From Sphingomonas sp. PR090111-T3T-6A (GTDB lineage Bacteria > Pseudomonadota > Alphaproteobacteria > Sphingomonadales > Sphingomonadaceae): a DNA stretch of 64,000 nucleotides. Below, piece by piece: positions 1 to 8,965 of the stretch. The translations under genes and the position numbers were made by a program. The stretch lies in NCBI RefSeq assembly GCF_000383095.1, contig NZ_AORL01000021.1, positions 248,001-312,000 on the forward strand, given 5' to 3'. Under the pieces are notes generated by a model that searched no databases, was not told where the DNA came from, and worked only from the letters and a program-made list of their open reading frames with translations. How positions within the stretch are numbered: the stretch's first letter is position 1; each line of letters opens with the position of its first letter.

Positions 1-1
1 T

Positions 2-367
2 GATGTGCTCGATCTGCATCGCAAGCGCCTCAAGCGTCGCGGCCGCAAGCTCGCGGAGCTGGACGACGAGCACCGCCATCGCGTGCGGATCGAGGCCAAG
101 AAGCTGCGCTATGCCTCGGAATTCTTCGGCGGTCTCTATGTCGACCGCAAGGCCGGACGGCGGCGCAAGGCGTTTCTGGACGCGCTCGAGGAGTTGCAGG
201 ACCATCTGGGCGACCTCAACGATCACGCCACGGGCGCTGCGGTGCTGGCCCGGCTGGGCCTTGAGGCGAAGCTGTCCGAACTGGACCGGCGGGAGCAGGC
301 GCGCCTGCTCGACCGGGCCGAGGATGCTTATGAGACGCTCATCGATGTGAAGCGCTTCTGGCGCTAG
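2..367 (+). CDS. CHAD domain protein, C-terminal part (cut by window edge)
   Basis: The reading frame is already open at the left edge, so only the last ~120 residues are present. They show the CHAD pattern: a basic helix with HRxRxxxKKLRYAxEFF, then a helical EELQDxLGDLNDH segment. CHAD domains are alpha-helical, rich in conserved His/Lys/Arg, and bind polyphosphate; they often sit behind a CYTH domain, which would lie outside the window. The C-terminus ends in KRFWR. The next gene is convergent, 15 bases away. The domain is recognised with good confidence, but the whole-protein architecture is unknown from here. Confidence 0.8.
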   Translation, partial: DVLDLHRKRLKRRGRKLAELDDEHRHRVRIEAKKLRYASEFFGGLYVDRKAGRRRKAFLDALEELQDHLGDLNDHATGAAVLARLGLEAKLSELDRREQARLLDRAEDAYETLIDVKRFWR

Positions 368-382
368 GAACAGCGGCGGGGA

Positions 383-535
383 TCAGCGCTCGTCGGTGGT
401 GCGCTTCACCTTGTTGGGCAGGTCCTTGCCCTTGGTCCGCCGCGACGGGAGCTGGACCGGATTCTTCTTTTTCCATTGAGCCCAGGTCATCGGCCCTTCC
501 GGCGTGTCGATGATCGTATCGTCGAGAGAAGCCAT
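383..535 (-). CDS. Small hypothetical protein (50 aa)
   Basis: This is a short ORF encoding about 50 residues, beginning MASLDDTIIDTPEGP and ending in a basic tail (KDLPNKVKRTTDER). I chose the ATG at 535 over upstream in-frame starts because the sequence from here looks protein-like (acidic start, TWAQWKKKNP, basic end) and a GGACAGGATC stretch precedes it. No domain is recognised. It has no signal peptide or membrane segment and lies between convergent CHAD and the TonB-dependent receptor end. It may be a genuine small sphingomonad protein; function unknown. Confidence 0.5.
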   Translation of the reverse strand: MASLDDTIIDTPEGPMTWAQWKKKNPVQLPSRRTKGKDLPNKVKRTTDER

Positions 536-607
536 GATCCTGTCCGTCCACGAGAGTTCGGCCGGCAGATAGCATAACGCATGACGGTGGACATCGGCCA
601 GCAAGGC

Positions 608-634
608 CCGGCCGGGAGCATGCCTCCCGGCCGG
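608..634 (-). terminator. Hairpin after the TonB-dependent receptor gene
   Basis: A perfect 11-bp inverted repeat (CCGGCCGGGAG / CTCCCGGCCGG) with a 5-base loop begins 9 bases past the receptor stop codon. There is no clear U-run, so it may be a weak terminator or an mRNA 3'-end stabiliser. Confidence 0.55.
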
Positions 635-642
635 CGCGATGC

Positions 643-3111
643 TCAGAACTTGTAGGCGGCCGTGATCGTGGCGTGGCGGCCGAAGATCGGGCGGCCGAGG
701 AAGAAGCCGTTGGTGTTGCCCGAACCCGCGGCGCGGATATTGCCTTCGGTCAGCGCCAGCTTGTTGGTGACGTTCTCGACAGTTGCCTGGATCGAGAAGC
801 GGTTGTTGAGATCGATCGAGGCGCCGAGATCCACCGTGTCATATTTCCCGAGCGGCTGCTGGTTCTGGATGTCGGCATAGCGGTTGCCGACATGGGTGTA
901 GGTGCCGAAGACGCGCGCCTGCCCCCAGGAGGTGCGGAAGGTGTAGGACGGCATCACCGCAATCAGGAATTTGGGCTGGCGGGCGACATCATTGCCCGTA
1001 TTGGCGCCGAAATCCTTGAGCTTGCCGTTCTGGATCACCCCGCGCGTGCCGATCTGGAGCCCCTCGACCGGACGGATCGCGCCTTCGAACTCGAGGCCAT
1101 AGGCGCGCGAGCCGCCGAACAGCACCCGGTTGATCGGATTGCCGTTGGCATCCAGCACGATGTCCTGGAAGAGCAGGTTGTGGAAGCGGTTGTAGAAGCC
1201 GGTAAGGAAGACGTCGTAATAATGGGTCGAGGTCTTCAGGCCGACTTCATATTGCTTCACCTTTTGCGGCTTGATGTTCTCGGGATCGGCGGCGTTGCCG
1301 CGCAGATCGTCGAACTGGGGCAGCAGCGCGCCGCCATTGGCGCGCAGGAAGCCATTCAGATGATTGGTGAAGGCGAAGTCGGCACCGGCCGTCCACGATA
1401 CCTGGGTCTTGTGGTAATTGATCGTCTCGAAGGTGCCGTTCAGGACGGTGGCGTTGTTGTTGTAGGCGGTCAGCGGGTTGCCATCGAGATCGACGCCGCT
1501 GGTGCTGTTTTCCAGCAGGCCGTGGATCTTGGTGTGCTCCACGCGCACACCGGCATCGAGGCGGAGCTTGCCGATCTTCCATTCGTCGCTGGCGTAACCG
1601 GCGATGTTGTTGCTGCGATAATAATTGTTGATCGCGGTGTTGGTGGGCGAGGTGAAGCCATCGCGGGTGAGGATGGTGCCGTCATCCAGCGCGGCGTTCA
1701 ACACACGCGCCTGCGGTTCGAGCGCGAGCAGCACGTTATTGCCCAAATTCCACACGTCATGATCGGTGACATGAGCGTAATAGCCGCCGAGCGTCAGCGT
1801 ATTGCCCTCGAACAATTCCCTGGAGAGCTTAAGCTCGTCCGTGAAGCTCTTGATATGCTTCTCGACGGCCCAGATGCCGGCCTGGATCGTTTCCTGATCC
1901 GGAGTCAGCGCGAGGCCGCTGTCGGCATAGGTGACCGTGCCGGGGCCGCCGGCGCCGGCCAGATATTGCGCGACCGTCTGCGGGTTGCTCCCGGTGAAGA
2001 CGGCGTAGGTGTTCGCCTGCCCCTTGGTGAAGTTGACGGCGTTCTGGAGCTGGAAGAAGCCGAAATCATAGCTGAAGGTGCTGCCCAGCGTGTAGATGCG
2101 CGCACCGCGGCCTTTGGAGAGATCGATGCTCTTCTTCTGCGTCGGCCCGCCGTTGATGCTGGGGCCGACCTCGATCTGCGTATCCTCGATCTCCTTGCCG
2201 ACGAGCGTGTCATCGCGTGCGTCGAAGCCGGGGAAGGTGTGGAACTTGCCGTTCGTCTCAAGCAGCGGCATCGGCGTGTAGAAGGCGTTCTTGTCGTCGA
2301 GATAGCGCGCGTAGAGCGTCACCTTGCCGTTATCGACCTTGTGGGTGATGCTGCCCGTCACCTGCCCGCCGAGATCGCCGGTGAAGCCGGTATGGCGCAG
2401 ACCCTTCGAGTAGCGATAGAAACCGCCGATCATATAGGTGGTGTCGTCGGTGATCGGCCCCTGCGCCACGACGTCGCCGCGATACATCCCCTCGGTGCCG
2501 TAGGTGACGCGCATCGAGAGGTGCGGATCGGCGGTGCCTTCCTTCAGGATGAAGTTGGTGGTGGCGCCGGGCTGGCCGTTGGCGAAGATCGGGCTCGGGC
2601 CGCCGCGCAGCACCTCGACATGGTCCACCGTGTCGTCGATGCGGAACAGCGAGCTGTTCTCCAGGAAGGAGAGCGACGAGGGCGCGAAGATCGGCGAGCC
2701 GTTCATCTCGATGGTGAGGAAGGGCGCGTCGCCGGTCGAAGGGAAGCCGCGGATGAAGACGTTGGCGCCCGTCTCGCCGCCCGAGGTCTCCGTCCAGACG
2801 CCGGGAACGATCTTGAGCAGATCGGCGGTCGAGATCGGCTGGACCTCGCGGATCTGTTCGGCCGTCGCGGTGGAGATGGAGTAGCTCGCGTCCAGCTTGC
2901 GCAGGCCGAGGCGGTTGGGGTTGCCCGTGACCACGATCACCTGCGACTGGTCGGGCGTGGCGGCGGCGGCCGTGTCGCCCTGCTGCGCGGCGGGGGCGGC
3001 GGCCGGAGGGGCCTGATCCTGCGCGAGCGCCGCGCCGGACCAGCCGAGCGCGGTGCCCGACAGAAGCAGAAGCGCGGTCGTCCGGGCATTCCGGCGATGC
3101 ATCGTCTTCAT
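643..3111 (-). CDS. TonB-dependent outer membrane receptor
   Basis: The 822-residue protein has a signal peptide (basic MKTMHRRNARTT start, hydrophobic core, ALAQ cleavage site), a low-complexity Ala/Gln linker, a plug domain (roughly residues 60-200, with VEVLRGGPSPIFANGQPGA typical of plugs) and a long beta-barrel ending in the C-terminal aromatic ITAAYKF expected of outer membrane proteins. TonB-dependent receptors import siderophores, cobalamin, sugars or other ligands using the TonB-ExbBD system. The ligand cannot be told from the sequence. The start at 3111 is supported by AGGGGA seven bases upstream. No FecI/FecR pair is adjacent. A GH2 glycosidase lies about 1 kb away, which fits carbohydrate uptake but does not prove it. 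Confidence 0.9.
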   Translation of the reverse strand: MKTMHRRNARTTALLLLSGTALGWSGAALAQDQAPPAAAPAAQQGDTAAAATPDQSQVIVVTGNPNRLGLRKLDASYSISTATAEQIREVQPISTADLLKIVPGVWTETSGGETGANVFIRGFPSTGDAPFLTIEMNGSPIFAPSSLSFLENSSLFRIDDTVDHVEVLRGGPSPIFANGQPGATTNFILKEGTADPHLSMRVTYGTEGMYRGDVVAQGPITDDTTYMIGGFYRYSKGLRHTGFTGDLGGQVTGSITHKVDNGKVTLYARYLDDKNAFYTPMPLLETNGKFHTFPGFDARDDTLVGKEIEDTQIEVGPSINGGPTQKKSIDLSKGRGARIYTLGSTFSYDFGFFQLQNAVNFTKGQANTYAVFTGSNPQTVAQYLAGAGGPGTVTYADSGLALTPDQETIQAGIWAVEKHIKSFTDELKLSRELFEGNTLTLGGYYAHVTDHDVWNLGNNVLLALEPQARVLNAALDDGTILTRDGFTSPTNTAINNYYRSNNIAGYASDEWKIGKLRLDAGVRVEHTKIHGLLENSTSGVDLDGNPLTAYNNNATVLNGTFETINYHKTQVSWTAGADFAFTNHLNGFLRANGGALLPQFDDLRGNAADPENIKPQKVKQYEVGLKTSTHYYDVFLTGFYNRFHNLLFQDIVLDANGNPINRVLFGGSRAYGLEFEGAIRPVEGLQIGTRGVIQNGKLKDFGANTGNDVARQPKFLIAVMPSYTFRTSWGQARVFGTYTHVGNRYADIQNQQPLGKYDTVDLGASIDLNNRFSIQATVENVTNKLALTEGNIRAAGSGNTNGFFLGRPIFGRHATITAAYKF

Positions 3112-3501
3112 GAGTGTTCCCCTGGGTTCTTCTGTGGTTCGCCTGATCCGAGCCGCTCAGGCGGGCGGGACATGCCGGGCTCGCGAAGGGCGTGAGGGCG
3201 CCTCGCGGGCATCGGCAGCAACGAGAGATCGGGGGTAAGCTCGGGGCAACGCGCGAGCATCCGCGCAGGTCGGCTGGAACGACGGGAAACGCAGATCGGC
3301 TGCGCTTCGACTGCACGGCGATGAAAGGCCATGCCTCATCCCCCAATGCTTGTCCGCCTTGTCAGCGGCGGTATTCCGGGGATGGGTTGCGGTCGGTATG
3401 ATGTCAAGGCGGTGGGATCGTTCCGGGCGCATCTGTGCTCGCAGGGCCACGCTTCCCCGTCGAGGTTGCTCCCCAGGTCGCTTGAAGCCTAGGAGGACGG
3501 G
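3112..3501. other. 390-base divergent intergenic region
   Basis: This lies between the divergent receptor and acetyltransferase genes and must hold both promoters. I see ribosome binding sites at each end (AGGGGA for the receptor, AGGAGGACGGG for the acetyltransferase). There is no convincing coding frame, no strong hairpin and no recognisable Fur-like or LacI-like operator. Confidence 0.4.
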
Positions 3502-4188
3502 ATGACACTCCGGCATCCGCTCGACCGCCCCGTATGGAGCGCCTTCACCACGCGGCAGGCGGCACTGGCGCAGCATAAGGAAGGCGCGCTGCGGGTGGCG
3601 CCCAACTACGGCCCCTTCGCCGCGATGGCGGATGCGTCTCCCGGAAGTCAGGCGGCGCTTGTGGCGTTGCTGACGGACGACAAGCCGGTCTGGATCGTCG
3701 AGGCCGGTGAGATGCCGACGCCACCCGGCACGACGGTGCTGCGCACCGCGCCGCTGTTCCAGATGACGGCCGAGGCGATCCGGCCCGCGCCGCGGTCGTT
3801 CGAGATGGTGCCGCTGACCGAGGAGGATGCACCGGAGATGCTGGCGCTCGCCCTCCTCACCGAGCCCGGTCCCTTCAGTCACCATACCCACCGCCTCGGC
3901 GAGTTCGTCGGCGTGAAGCAGGACGGGCGGCTGATCGCCATGGCGGGCGAGCGGATGCGGCCGGACGGCTTCACCGAGGTGAGCGGGGTCTGCACCCACC
4001 CTAACCATCGCGGCAAGGGCTATGCCGGTGGCCTGATGCGCGCGGTGGCCGAACGCATACTGGAGCGCGGCGAAACGCCCTTCCTCCATGTCTATGCCAG
4101 CAACACCGGCGCCATCACGCTCTATGAGACGCTCGGCTTCACGATCCGCGCTCCCATCCGGATGACAGTCCTCGCCCGCGCGGAGTGA
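3502..4188 (+). CDS. GNAT family N-acetyltransferase (FR47-like)
   Basis: The 228-residue protein has a C-terminal GNAT fold, with the acetyl-CoA binding core TEVSGVCTHPNHRGKGYAGG at about residues 157-176 (the R/Q-x-x-G-x-G/A loop as HRGKGYAGG) followed by LYETLGF near the end, a usual GNAT final motif. The N-terminal half is the divergent region seen in FR47-like members. It should transfer an acetyl group from acetyl-CoA to an unknown amine. The start is fixed by a strong AGGAGG seven bases upstream. It is convergent with the GH2 gene, nine bases apart, and appears to be monocistronic. Confidence 0.88.
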   Translation: MTLRHPLDRPVWSAFTTRQAALAQHKEGALRVAPNYGPFAAMADASPGSQAALVALLTDDKPVWIVEAGEMPTPPGTTVLRTAPLFQMTAEAIRPAPRSFEMVPLTEEDAPEMLALALLTEPGPFSHHTHRLGEFVGVKQDGRLIAMAGERMRPDGFTEVSGVCTHPNHRGKGYAGGLMRAVAERILERGETPFLHVYASNTGAITLYETLGFTIRAPIRMTVLARAE

Positions 4189-4197
4189 GGTGAGCCG

Positions 4198-7100
4198 TCA
4201 ACCGATCGGGATGCTGGCCGGCTGCACGTTCCAGCCCCGGAGCTGAACGGCAGCAGGCGTGCCGGTGGGCTTCGCCCCATCCATCGTGCGGATGGTGACG
4301 GTGCGGCTCTCGCCGGGCAGCAGGCTGATATAATTGTCTTCGTAGAAGGCGGGCAGCACGCGCTCGCCCCTGGCGTCCACCAGCGTGAGCTTGGTGGCGA
4401 GCACGGGCGAGGTATTGCGGTTGGCGATCTCGATGGTGATGCCGTCGCCGTCCCTCTTCGCGGTAGCGATGAGAGGTTGCGCCGCGAGGTTGTTGAGCTG
4501 GCGATAGGAGGCGTCGTCCTTGCCCTGCCAATAGACGTTGCGGCTGATGGCCTTGCCCTTCGCGTCGTTCAGGATCAGCTCGACCAGCACGAGGCCATGG
4601 GCGTCGAGCAGGGGCTGGATCGCCAGTGGCTTCAGCGTCGTGGTCTTGTTGGCGGGGGCGGAGACGCTCTCGCTGCGGTCGAGCAGCGTGCGGTTGGCGA
4701 TGTCCACCACATGGGCCTTGAGCGTCAGGCCATCGGCCGGCTCGCGCGTGGTGTTGGTGACGGCCAGCGCATAGTCGGGCAGGTTCATCTGGACGTGGAT
4801 CGGCTCGGAGCCCGCTTTGGTGCCGTAATAGGCGGCCGACGTGTCATAGTCCGAGCTGTAGATCTGCCAGTGGTTGGACGGCCAGGCGGGGTGGGTCATC
4901 CACAGCAGGCGGCCGCTGTTCCTCGTCCATAGCCCGGCGTTGAAGCCTTCGAAGATCGCGCGATAGTCGACATAGTTGAGCATCTGCGCCTTGCGCTCGA
5001 AATCCTCGAGACTGGTCGCCTCGCCGAACTGCGCGTCGAGGATCTTCATGAAGCTGCGAACGTCGCCGTTCCCGCCGATATGCCAGTCATGATAGGCGAG
5101 CGTGTCGCTGATCGGCCAGCGATCGGCCGGCGGCACCATTGCCTTGATCGCTTCCAGCGTGGCGAGCGAGGGCGTGCCGTCCTCCACCGAGAAGCCGGTG
5201 TCGAGATCGGTGAAATAGCCGACCGGGTTCTGCCAGCTATAGGGGCCGCTCCCCTGAAGGCCGATCCTGTTCGAGCTGCCGGTGTAGTAGCGCGTGCCGT
5301 CGAGCTTGAGGACGAGATCGTTCAGCCCCTCGTTGATGATCGGCTGCGGCACGCCTTCGTTGCGGCCGAACCAGACCGCGATCGAGGGATGGTTGCGATA
5401 GCGCGCGATGACGTCCGCCGCATTCTTGAGGAAGAGCTGCGGGTCCTCCGCCTCGTTCTGGGAATCCTGCGTGGACTCCCAGAAATCGTTGAGGATCAGC
5501 ATGCCATATTCGTCGGCGAGATCGTAAAAGCTGTCCTCGGTATTCTGGCCCACCCAGTTGCGGATGATGTTGACGTTGGCTTCCTTGTGGAGCCGGAAAT
5601 AGGGTTCCAGACGGGCGCGGGAGACGCGCTTCATGAAGTCGTCCATGCCCCAGTTGCCGCCGCGTGCCGCGATGGGCACGCCGTTGACGAAGATTGTCAT
5701 GTGCGGCTCGCGCATCTGCTGCGGGATGGCGCGGACGGCGGGTGAGGTCTCGCCGGCGGGCGTGAGCGATTCCGCCCAGCCGTCGGGGGTCTGCTTGATG
5801 TCCTCATGGGCCAGCGCAATCAGCGCCTCGCCACGTTCGTGCGCCAGCGTGGGATCGACCTCGACGCGGCGGAGCTTGCCCTTGCCGTCGAACAGCGAGA
5901 GGCCGTAGGTCAGCTCCCGCATGCCGAAACGCAGGCTCTTCTCGTCCGAGGGCGCGGTGCCGGCGGTGGCCGTCACCTTCAGCGTATAGAGATTCTGCGG
6001 GCCATAGCCGTTCGGCCACCAGAGCTTCGGATGGGCGACGTCGAGCTGGGCGAAGTCGGTAGGCGTTAAGCGCACCTCGCTGCTGCCCGGCGCAGCCATC
6101 ACCAGCTTCGAGACGCTGACGCCCTCGAAGCTGGCGGTGACGGTGGTTGCAACCGGCGTCGCGCCATCATTCCGGATCGGCACGGTGATGGTGACGGCGG
6201 CATGATCGGTCGCGGGGAGAGGGAGCTTCGTCACCACCTGCGGATCGCCGATGTGGACGGCGCCCGTCTGGTGCAGCTCTACAGGCTGCCACAGGCCCAT
6301 GTTGCGATCGCGGACACCGGGTATCCAGTCCCACCCCTCGGTCGCGACGAAGGTGGGGCCGTCGAGCGCGAGCTGGCCGCCATTGAGGCCGGGGCCGGCG
6401 GCGATCGACTCCTCGTGCGCGATGCCGGGGTGCAGTGGCGGCAGGATGTGGACGGCCACAGCATTGCGCCCCGCGTGGAGAAGGGCCGAGACATCGAACT
6501 CGCCCCGGATGAAGGCGCCGGTCATCGCGCCGAGCGAGCGGCCGTTCACCCAGATTTCAGCGGCGTAATTGATGCCCTTGAACAGCATCTGGCGATGGAC
6601 GGGCGCGAAATCGGCGGGCAGGTCGAAGCTCGCACGATACCAGTAATCCTGCCGGGAGAGCTTCTCCGGGATGGCGAGATTGTTCAGGCCGTAGGACGGA
6701 TCGGGATAGACGCCGCGGTCGACCAGCGTGGTCAGCACCGTGCCGGGGACGGTGGCGGCATACCATTTCGCATCGTCGAAGCCGTCGCTGCTGATCGTGG
6801 CGCCGCTGGCATGGACATCCGGCCCGATTCCGAGCTTCCACCCGCCGATTTGCCAACGCCCGGCGCCCAATTCGGTGAGCGGGGCGGTGCCGGTGGGCGG
6901 CACGGCGACGGGCGCTGCGGGCAGGGTCTTGCCTGTGGGGAGCGTCGCCGGGTCCTGCGGCTGGAACATGCCGCGCCACGCCTTCTCCTGCCACTCCCAG
7001 CCCTGACCGGGCTTGGCGAAGGCGATCAGCGAGGGATCGGGGCGATGGCGCGCCGCCTCCGCGAAGGCCGCAGCGGAAGTAAGGGCAGGGGAGACGACGA

Positions 7101-7641
7101 GGCCCGCCACGCGGCCGCCGAAATGGGCTGTGCCGGCCATGGTGGGCGCGATGGAGAGCGTCGGGGTGACGGCGGGCGTCGTCATGGCGCGGCTTGCCAC
7201 CTTGCGGCCATCGACGAACAGGCTGACTGTCCGGCTATCCGAGATGAGGCCGATCGCCGTCCATCGCCCGGCAGGAATGTTCGCTTGCGCCTTCACCGCC
7301 CCACCTGCCGAGCGGAGGACGAGCCGGCCATCCTCCAGCCCGATGCAACGACAGGCGCTGGCCGGATCGCCGATCGCCACGAGCGGGACGAAGCCCTCTT
7401 GGGCCGTCTCGGGCGACACCCAGGCGGAGAGGGACCAGATGCCGCCGCTGGCTGCCGCCATCGCCTCGCCGCTCAGCGTGAAGCTCGCGCCGATGCCGCC
7501 TTCGAGAATGGAGAGATTATACGGCCCGCGCCCGTCCACCATCGCCGGATCGGTCAGCGTTGCCCCATGCGCCGGAGCCGCCCCCGCGACCAGGAACGCG
7601 AGCAGGCGCGCGATACGAGGATGCCGGGCGGCGGTACGCAT
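4198..7641 (-). CDS. Exported LamG-glycoside hydrolase family 2 protein (exo-glucosaminidase/mannosidase-like)
   Basis: The ~1147-residue protein starts with a signal peptide (basic start, LLAFLVAGAAPAHG). Residues ~30-200 look like a LamG/concanavalin-type jellyroll (SLSAWVSPE, LFVDGRKV, AHFGGRVAGL). Then come a GH2 sugar-binding domain (WYRASFDLP, INYAAEIWVNG), an Ig-like sandwich, and a TIM barrel with NWVGQNTEDSFYDLADEYG and VWFGRNEG (Asn-Glu, Glu about residue 762, the expected acid/base position). The region LLWMTHPAWPSNHWQIYSSDYDT resembles exo-beta-glucosaminidase (CsxA-type) and related GH2 enzymes. The ATG at 7641 has GGAGGGAATCAC directly before it. The frame stays open 277 codons further upstream, but that part overlaps the divergent dehydrogenase gene and is not coding. 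The exact substrate is unknown. Confidence 0.88.
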   Translation of the reverse strand: MRTAARHPRIARLLAFLVAGAAPAHGATLTDPAMVDGRGPYNLSILEGGIGASFTLSGEAMAAASGGIWSLSAWVSPETAQEGFVPLVAIGDPASACRCIGLEDGRLVLRSAGGAVKAQANIPAGRWTAIGLISDSRTVSLFVDGRKVASRAMTTPAVTPTLSIAPTMAGTAHFGGRVAGLVVSPALTSAAAFAEAARHRPDPSLIAFAKPGQGWEWQEKAWRGMFQPQDPATLPTGKTLPAAPVAVPPTGTAPLTELGAGRWQIGGWKLGIGPDVHASGATISSDGFDDAKWYAATVPGTVLTTLVDRGVYPDPSYGLNNLAIPEKLSRQDYWYRASFDLPADFAPVHRQMLFKGINYAAEIWVNGRSLGAMTGAFIRGEFDVSALLHAGRNAVAVHILPPLHPGIAHEESIAAGPGLNGGQLALDGPTFVATEGWDWIPGVRDRNMGLWQPVELHQTGAVHIGDPQVVTKLPLPATDHAAVTITVPIRNDGATPVATTVTASFEGVSVSKLVMAAPGSSEVRLTPTDFAQLDVAHPKLWWPNGYGPQNLYTLKVTATAGTAPSDEKSLRFGMRELTYGLSLFDGKGKLRRVEVDPTLAHERGEALIALAHEDIKQTPDGWAESLTPAGETSPAVRAIPQQMREPHMTIFVNGVPIAARGGNWGMDDFMKRVSRARLEPYFRLHKEANVNIIRNWVGQNTEDSFYDLADEYGMLILNDFWESTQDSQNEAEDPQLFLKNAADVIARYRNHPSIAVWFGRNEGVPQPIINEGLNDLVLKLDGTRYYTGSSNRIGLQGSGPYSWQNPVGYFTDLDTGFSVEDGTPSLATLEAIKAMVPPADRWPISDTLAYHDWHIGGNGDVRSFMKILDAQFGEATSLEDFERKAQMLNYVDYRAIFEGFNAGLWTRNSGRLLWMTHPAWPSNHWQIYSSDYDTSAAYYGTKAGSEPIHVQMNLPDYALAVTNTTREPADGLTLKAHVVDIANRTLLDRSESVSAPANKTTTLKPLAIQPLLDAHGLVLVELILNDAKGKAISRNVYWQGKDDASYRQLNNLAAQPLIATAKRDGDGITIEIANRNTSPVLATKLTLVDARGERVLPAFYEDNYISLLPGESRTVTIRTMDGAKPTGTPAAVQLRGWNVQPASIPIG

Positions 7642-7824
7642 GTGATTCCCTCCCTGTGACGGCGCATTCCGGCTGCATTCGGCCGAGCCGGCTGGCGTGT
7701 CGGCCGCCACCCTAGCCAAAAATACTTCTTTCAATCTGCCTTTTTTCTGGCCGGGCGCCGACGCGGCGGAAAAGCTGCCTTTCCGTCGCGAATAAACCGC
7801 CTCCGGACGGCTTGCAGGAGCCTT

Positions 7825-7850
7825 GGGGAGACGCCAACTTGGCGTTCCCC
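7825..7850 (+). promoter_or_regulatory. Hairpin in the leader of the alcohol dehydrogenase gene
   Basis: Arms GGGGA-g-ACGCCA and TGGCGT-TCCCC form an 11-bp stem with a one-base bulge and a three-base loop. It ends 19 bases before the ATG, just upstream of the ribosome binding site AAGGAAATCCAG, which remains free. It may be an attenuator, an mRNA stabiliser, or the operator of a DNA-binding protein. Confidence 0.45.
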
Positions 7851-7869
7851 TCTCCGTAAGGAAATCCAG

Positions 7870-8922
7870 ATGGTCACGAAAGCTTACGGCGCGCATGCCG
7901 CCGATCGTCCTCTTGAGTCGATCGATATCGAGCGTCGCGCCCCCGGTCCCCATGATGTCCAGATCGAGATCGCCTATTGCGGCGTCTGTCATTCGGACCT
8001 TCACACCGTCCGGTCCGAGTGGGGCGGCACGCTCTATCCCTGCGTGCCGGGCCACGAGATTGTCGGTCATGTGAGCGCGGTCGGCGCCGAGGTCACCAAG
8101 TTCAAGGTCGGCGATACCGTCGGCGTCGGTTGTCTGGTGGATAGCTGCCAGCATTGCCCGTCCTGTGCGGACGGCGAGGAGCAATATTGCGAGAACGGCC
8201 TCGTCGGCACCTATAACGGCGCGACGCCGGATGCGCCGGGCCACACGCTCGGCGGCTATTCGCAGCGGATCGTCGTCTCCGACAAGTTCGTGCTGAAGAT
8301 CAGCCATCCGCAGGAGCAACTCGCTGCTGCGGCGCCGCTGCTGTGCGCGGGCATCACCACCTGGTCGCCGCTGCGCCACTGGAAGGCGGGGCCGGGCAAG
8401 AAGGTCGGTATCGTCGGCATCGGCGGCCTCGGCCATATGGGTGTGAAGCTCGCCCATGCGCTCGGCGCGCATGTCGTCGCCTTCACCACGTCGGACAGCA
8501 AGCGCGCGGACGCCAAGGCGCTCGGCGCGGACGAGGTGGTCGTCTCACGCAACGCGGAGGAGATGCAGGCCCACGCCAACAGCTTCGACTTCATCCTCAA
8601 CACAGTCGCCGCGAGCCACGATCTGGATGCCTTTACGGGGCTCCTGAAGCGCGATGGGACGATGACGCTGGTCGGCGTGCCGGAACATGCGCACCCCTCG
8701 CCCAATGTCGCTGCGCTGATCTTCAAGCGCCGCGCCATCGCGGGCTCGCTGATCGGCGGCATCGCGGAGACGCAGGAGATGCTCGATTTCTGCGCGGAGA
8801 AGGGCATCGTCTCGGACATCGAGATGATCCGCATCCAGCAGATCGACGAAGCCTATGACCGGATGCAGAAGAGCGACGTGAAGTATCGCTTCGTGATCGA
8901 CAACGCGACGCTCGCGGCCTGA
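7870..8922 (+). CDS. Zinc-dependent alcohol dehydrogenase, YahK/CAD-like
   Basis: The 350-residue medium-chain dehydrogenase has the catalytic zinc site C40 (CGVCHSDLH) with H62-E63 (PGHEIVGH), the structural zinc ligands C93, C96, C99 and C107, and a Rossmann motif GIGGLGHMG for NAD(P). The order and spacing match the YahK/cinnamyl-alcohol-dehydrogenase group, which mostly reduces aldehydes with NADPH in the cytoplasm. It is monocistronic, with a 5' hairpin and a 3' hairpin. The physiological substrate is not deducible; broad aldehyde detoxification is the usual role in this group. Confidence 0.92.
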   Translation: MVTKAYGAHAADRPLESIDIERRAPGPHDVQIEIAYCGVCHSDLHTVRSEWGGTLYPCVPGHEIVGHVSAVGAEVTKFKVGDTVGVGCLVDSCQHCPSCADGEEQYCENGLVGTYNGATPDAPGHTLGGYSQRIVVSDKFVLKISHPQEQLAAAAPLLCAGITTWSPLRHWKAGPGKKVGIVGIGGLGHMGVKLAHALGAHVVAFTTSDSKRADAKALGADEVVVSRNAEEMQAHANSFDFILNTVAASHDLDAFTGLLKRDGTMTLVGVPEHAHPSPNVAALIFKRRAIAGSLIGGIAETQEMLDFCAEKGIVSDIEMIRIQQIDEAYDRMQKSDVKYRFVIDNATLAA

Positions 8923-8929
8923 GGAATCG

Positions 8930-8959
8930 GGCGCCGGCTCCCTTCCAGGGGCCGGCGCC
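8930..8959 (+). terminator. Hairpin between convergent adh and ogt
   Basis: A perfect 9-bp stem (GGCGCCGGC / GCCGGCGCC) with a 12-base loop lies in the 43-base gap between two convergent stop codons. It lacks a U-run but could end or protect both transcripts. Confidence 0.5.
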
Positions 8960-8965
8960 TGTCCG

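Noticed and set aside
673-3195. 840-codon open frame on the plus strand opposite the TonB receptor
   Set aside because: It is the antisense shadow of a GC-rich gene: Arg/Gly/Val-rich, no domain, and it fully covers a clear receptor on the other strand.
6202-7659. 485-codon open frame opposite the GH2 gene
   Set aside because: Antisense shadow with no recognisable protein features.
7642-8472. 277-codon N-terminal extension of the GH2 frame
   Set aside because: It runs through the dehydrogenase promoter and coding region; the signal peptide and ribosome binding site place the start at 7641.
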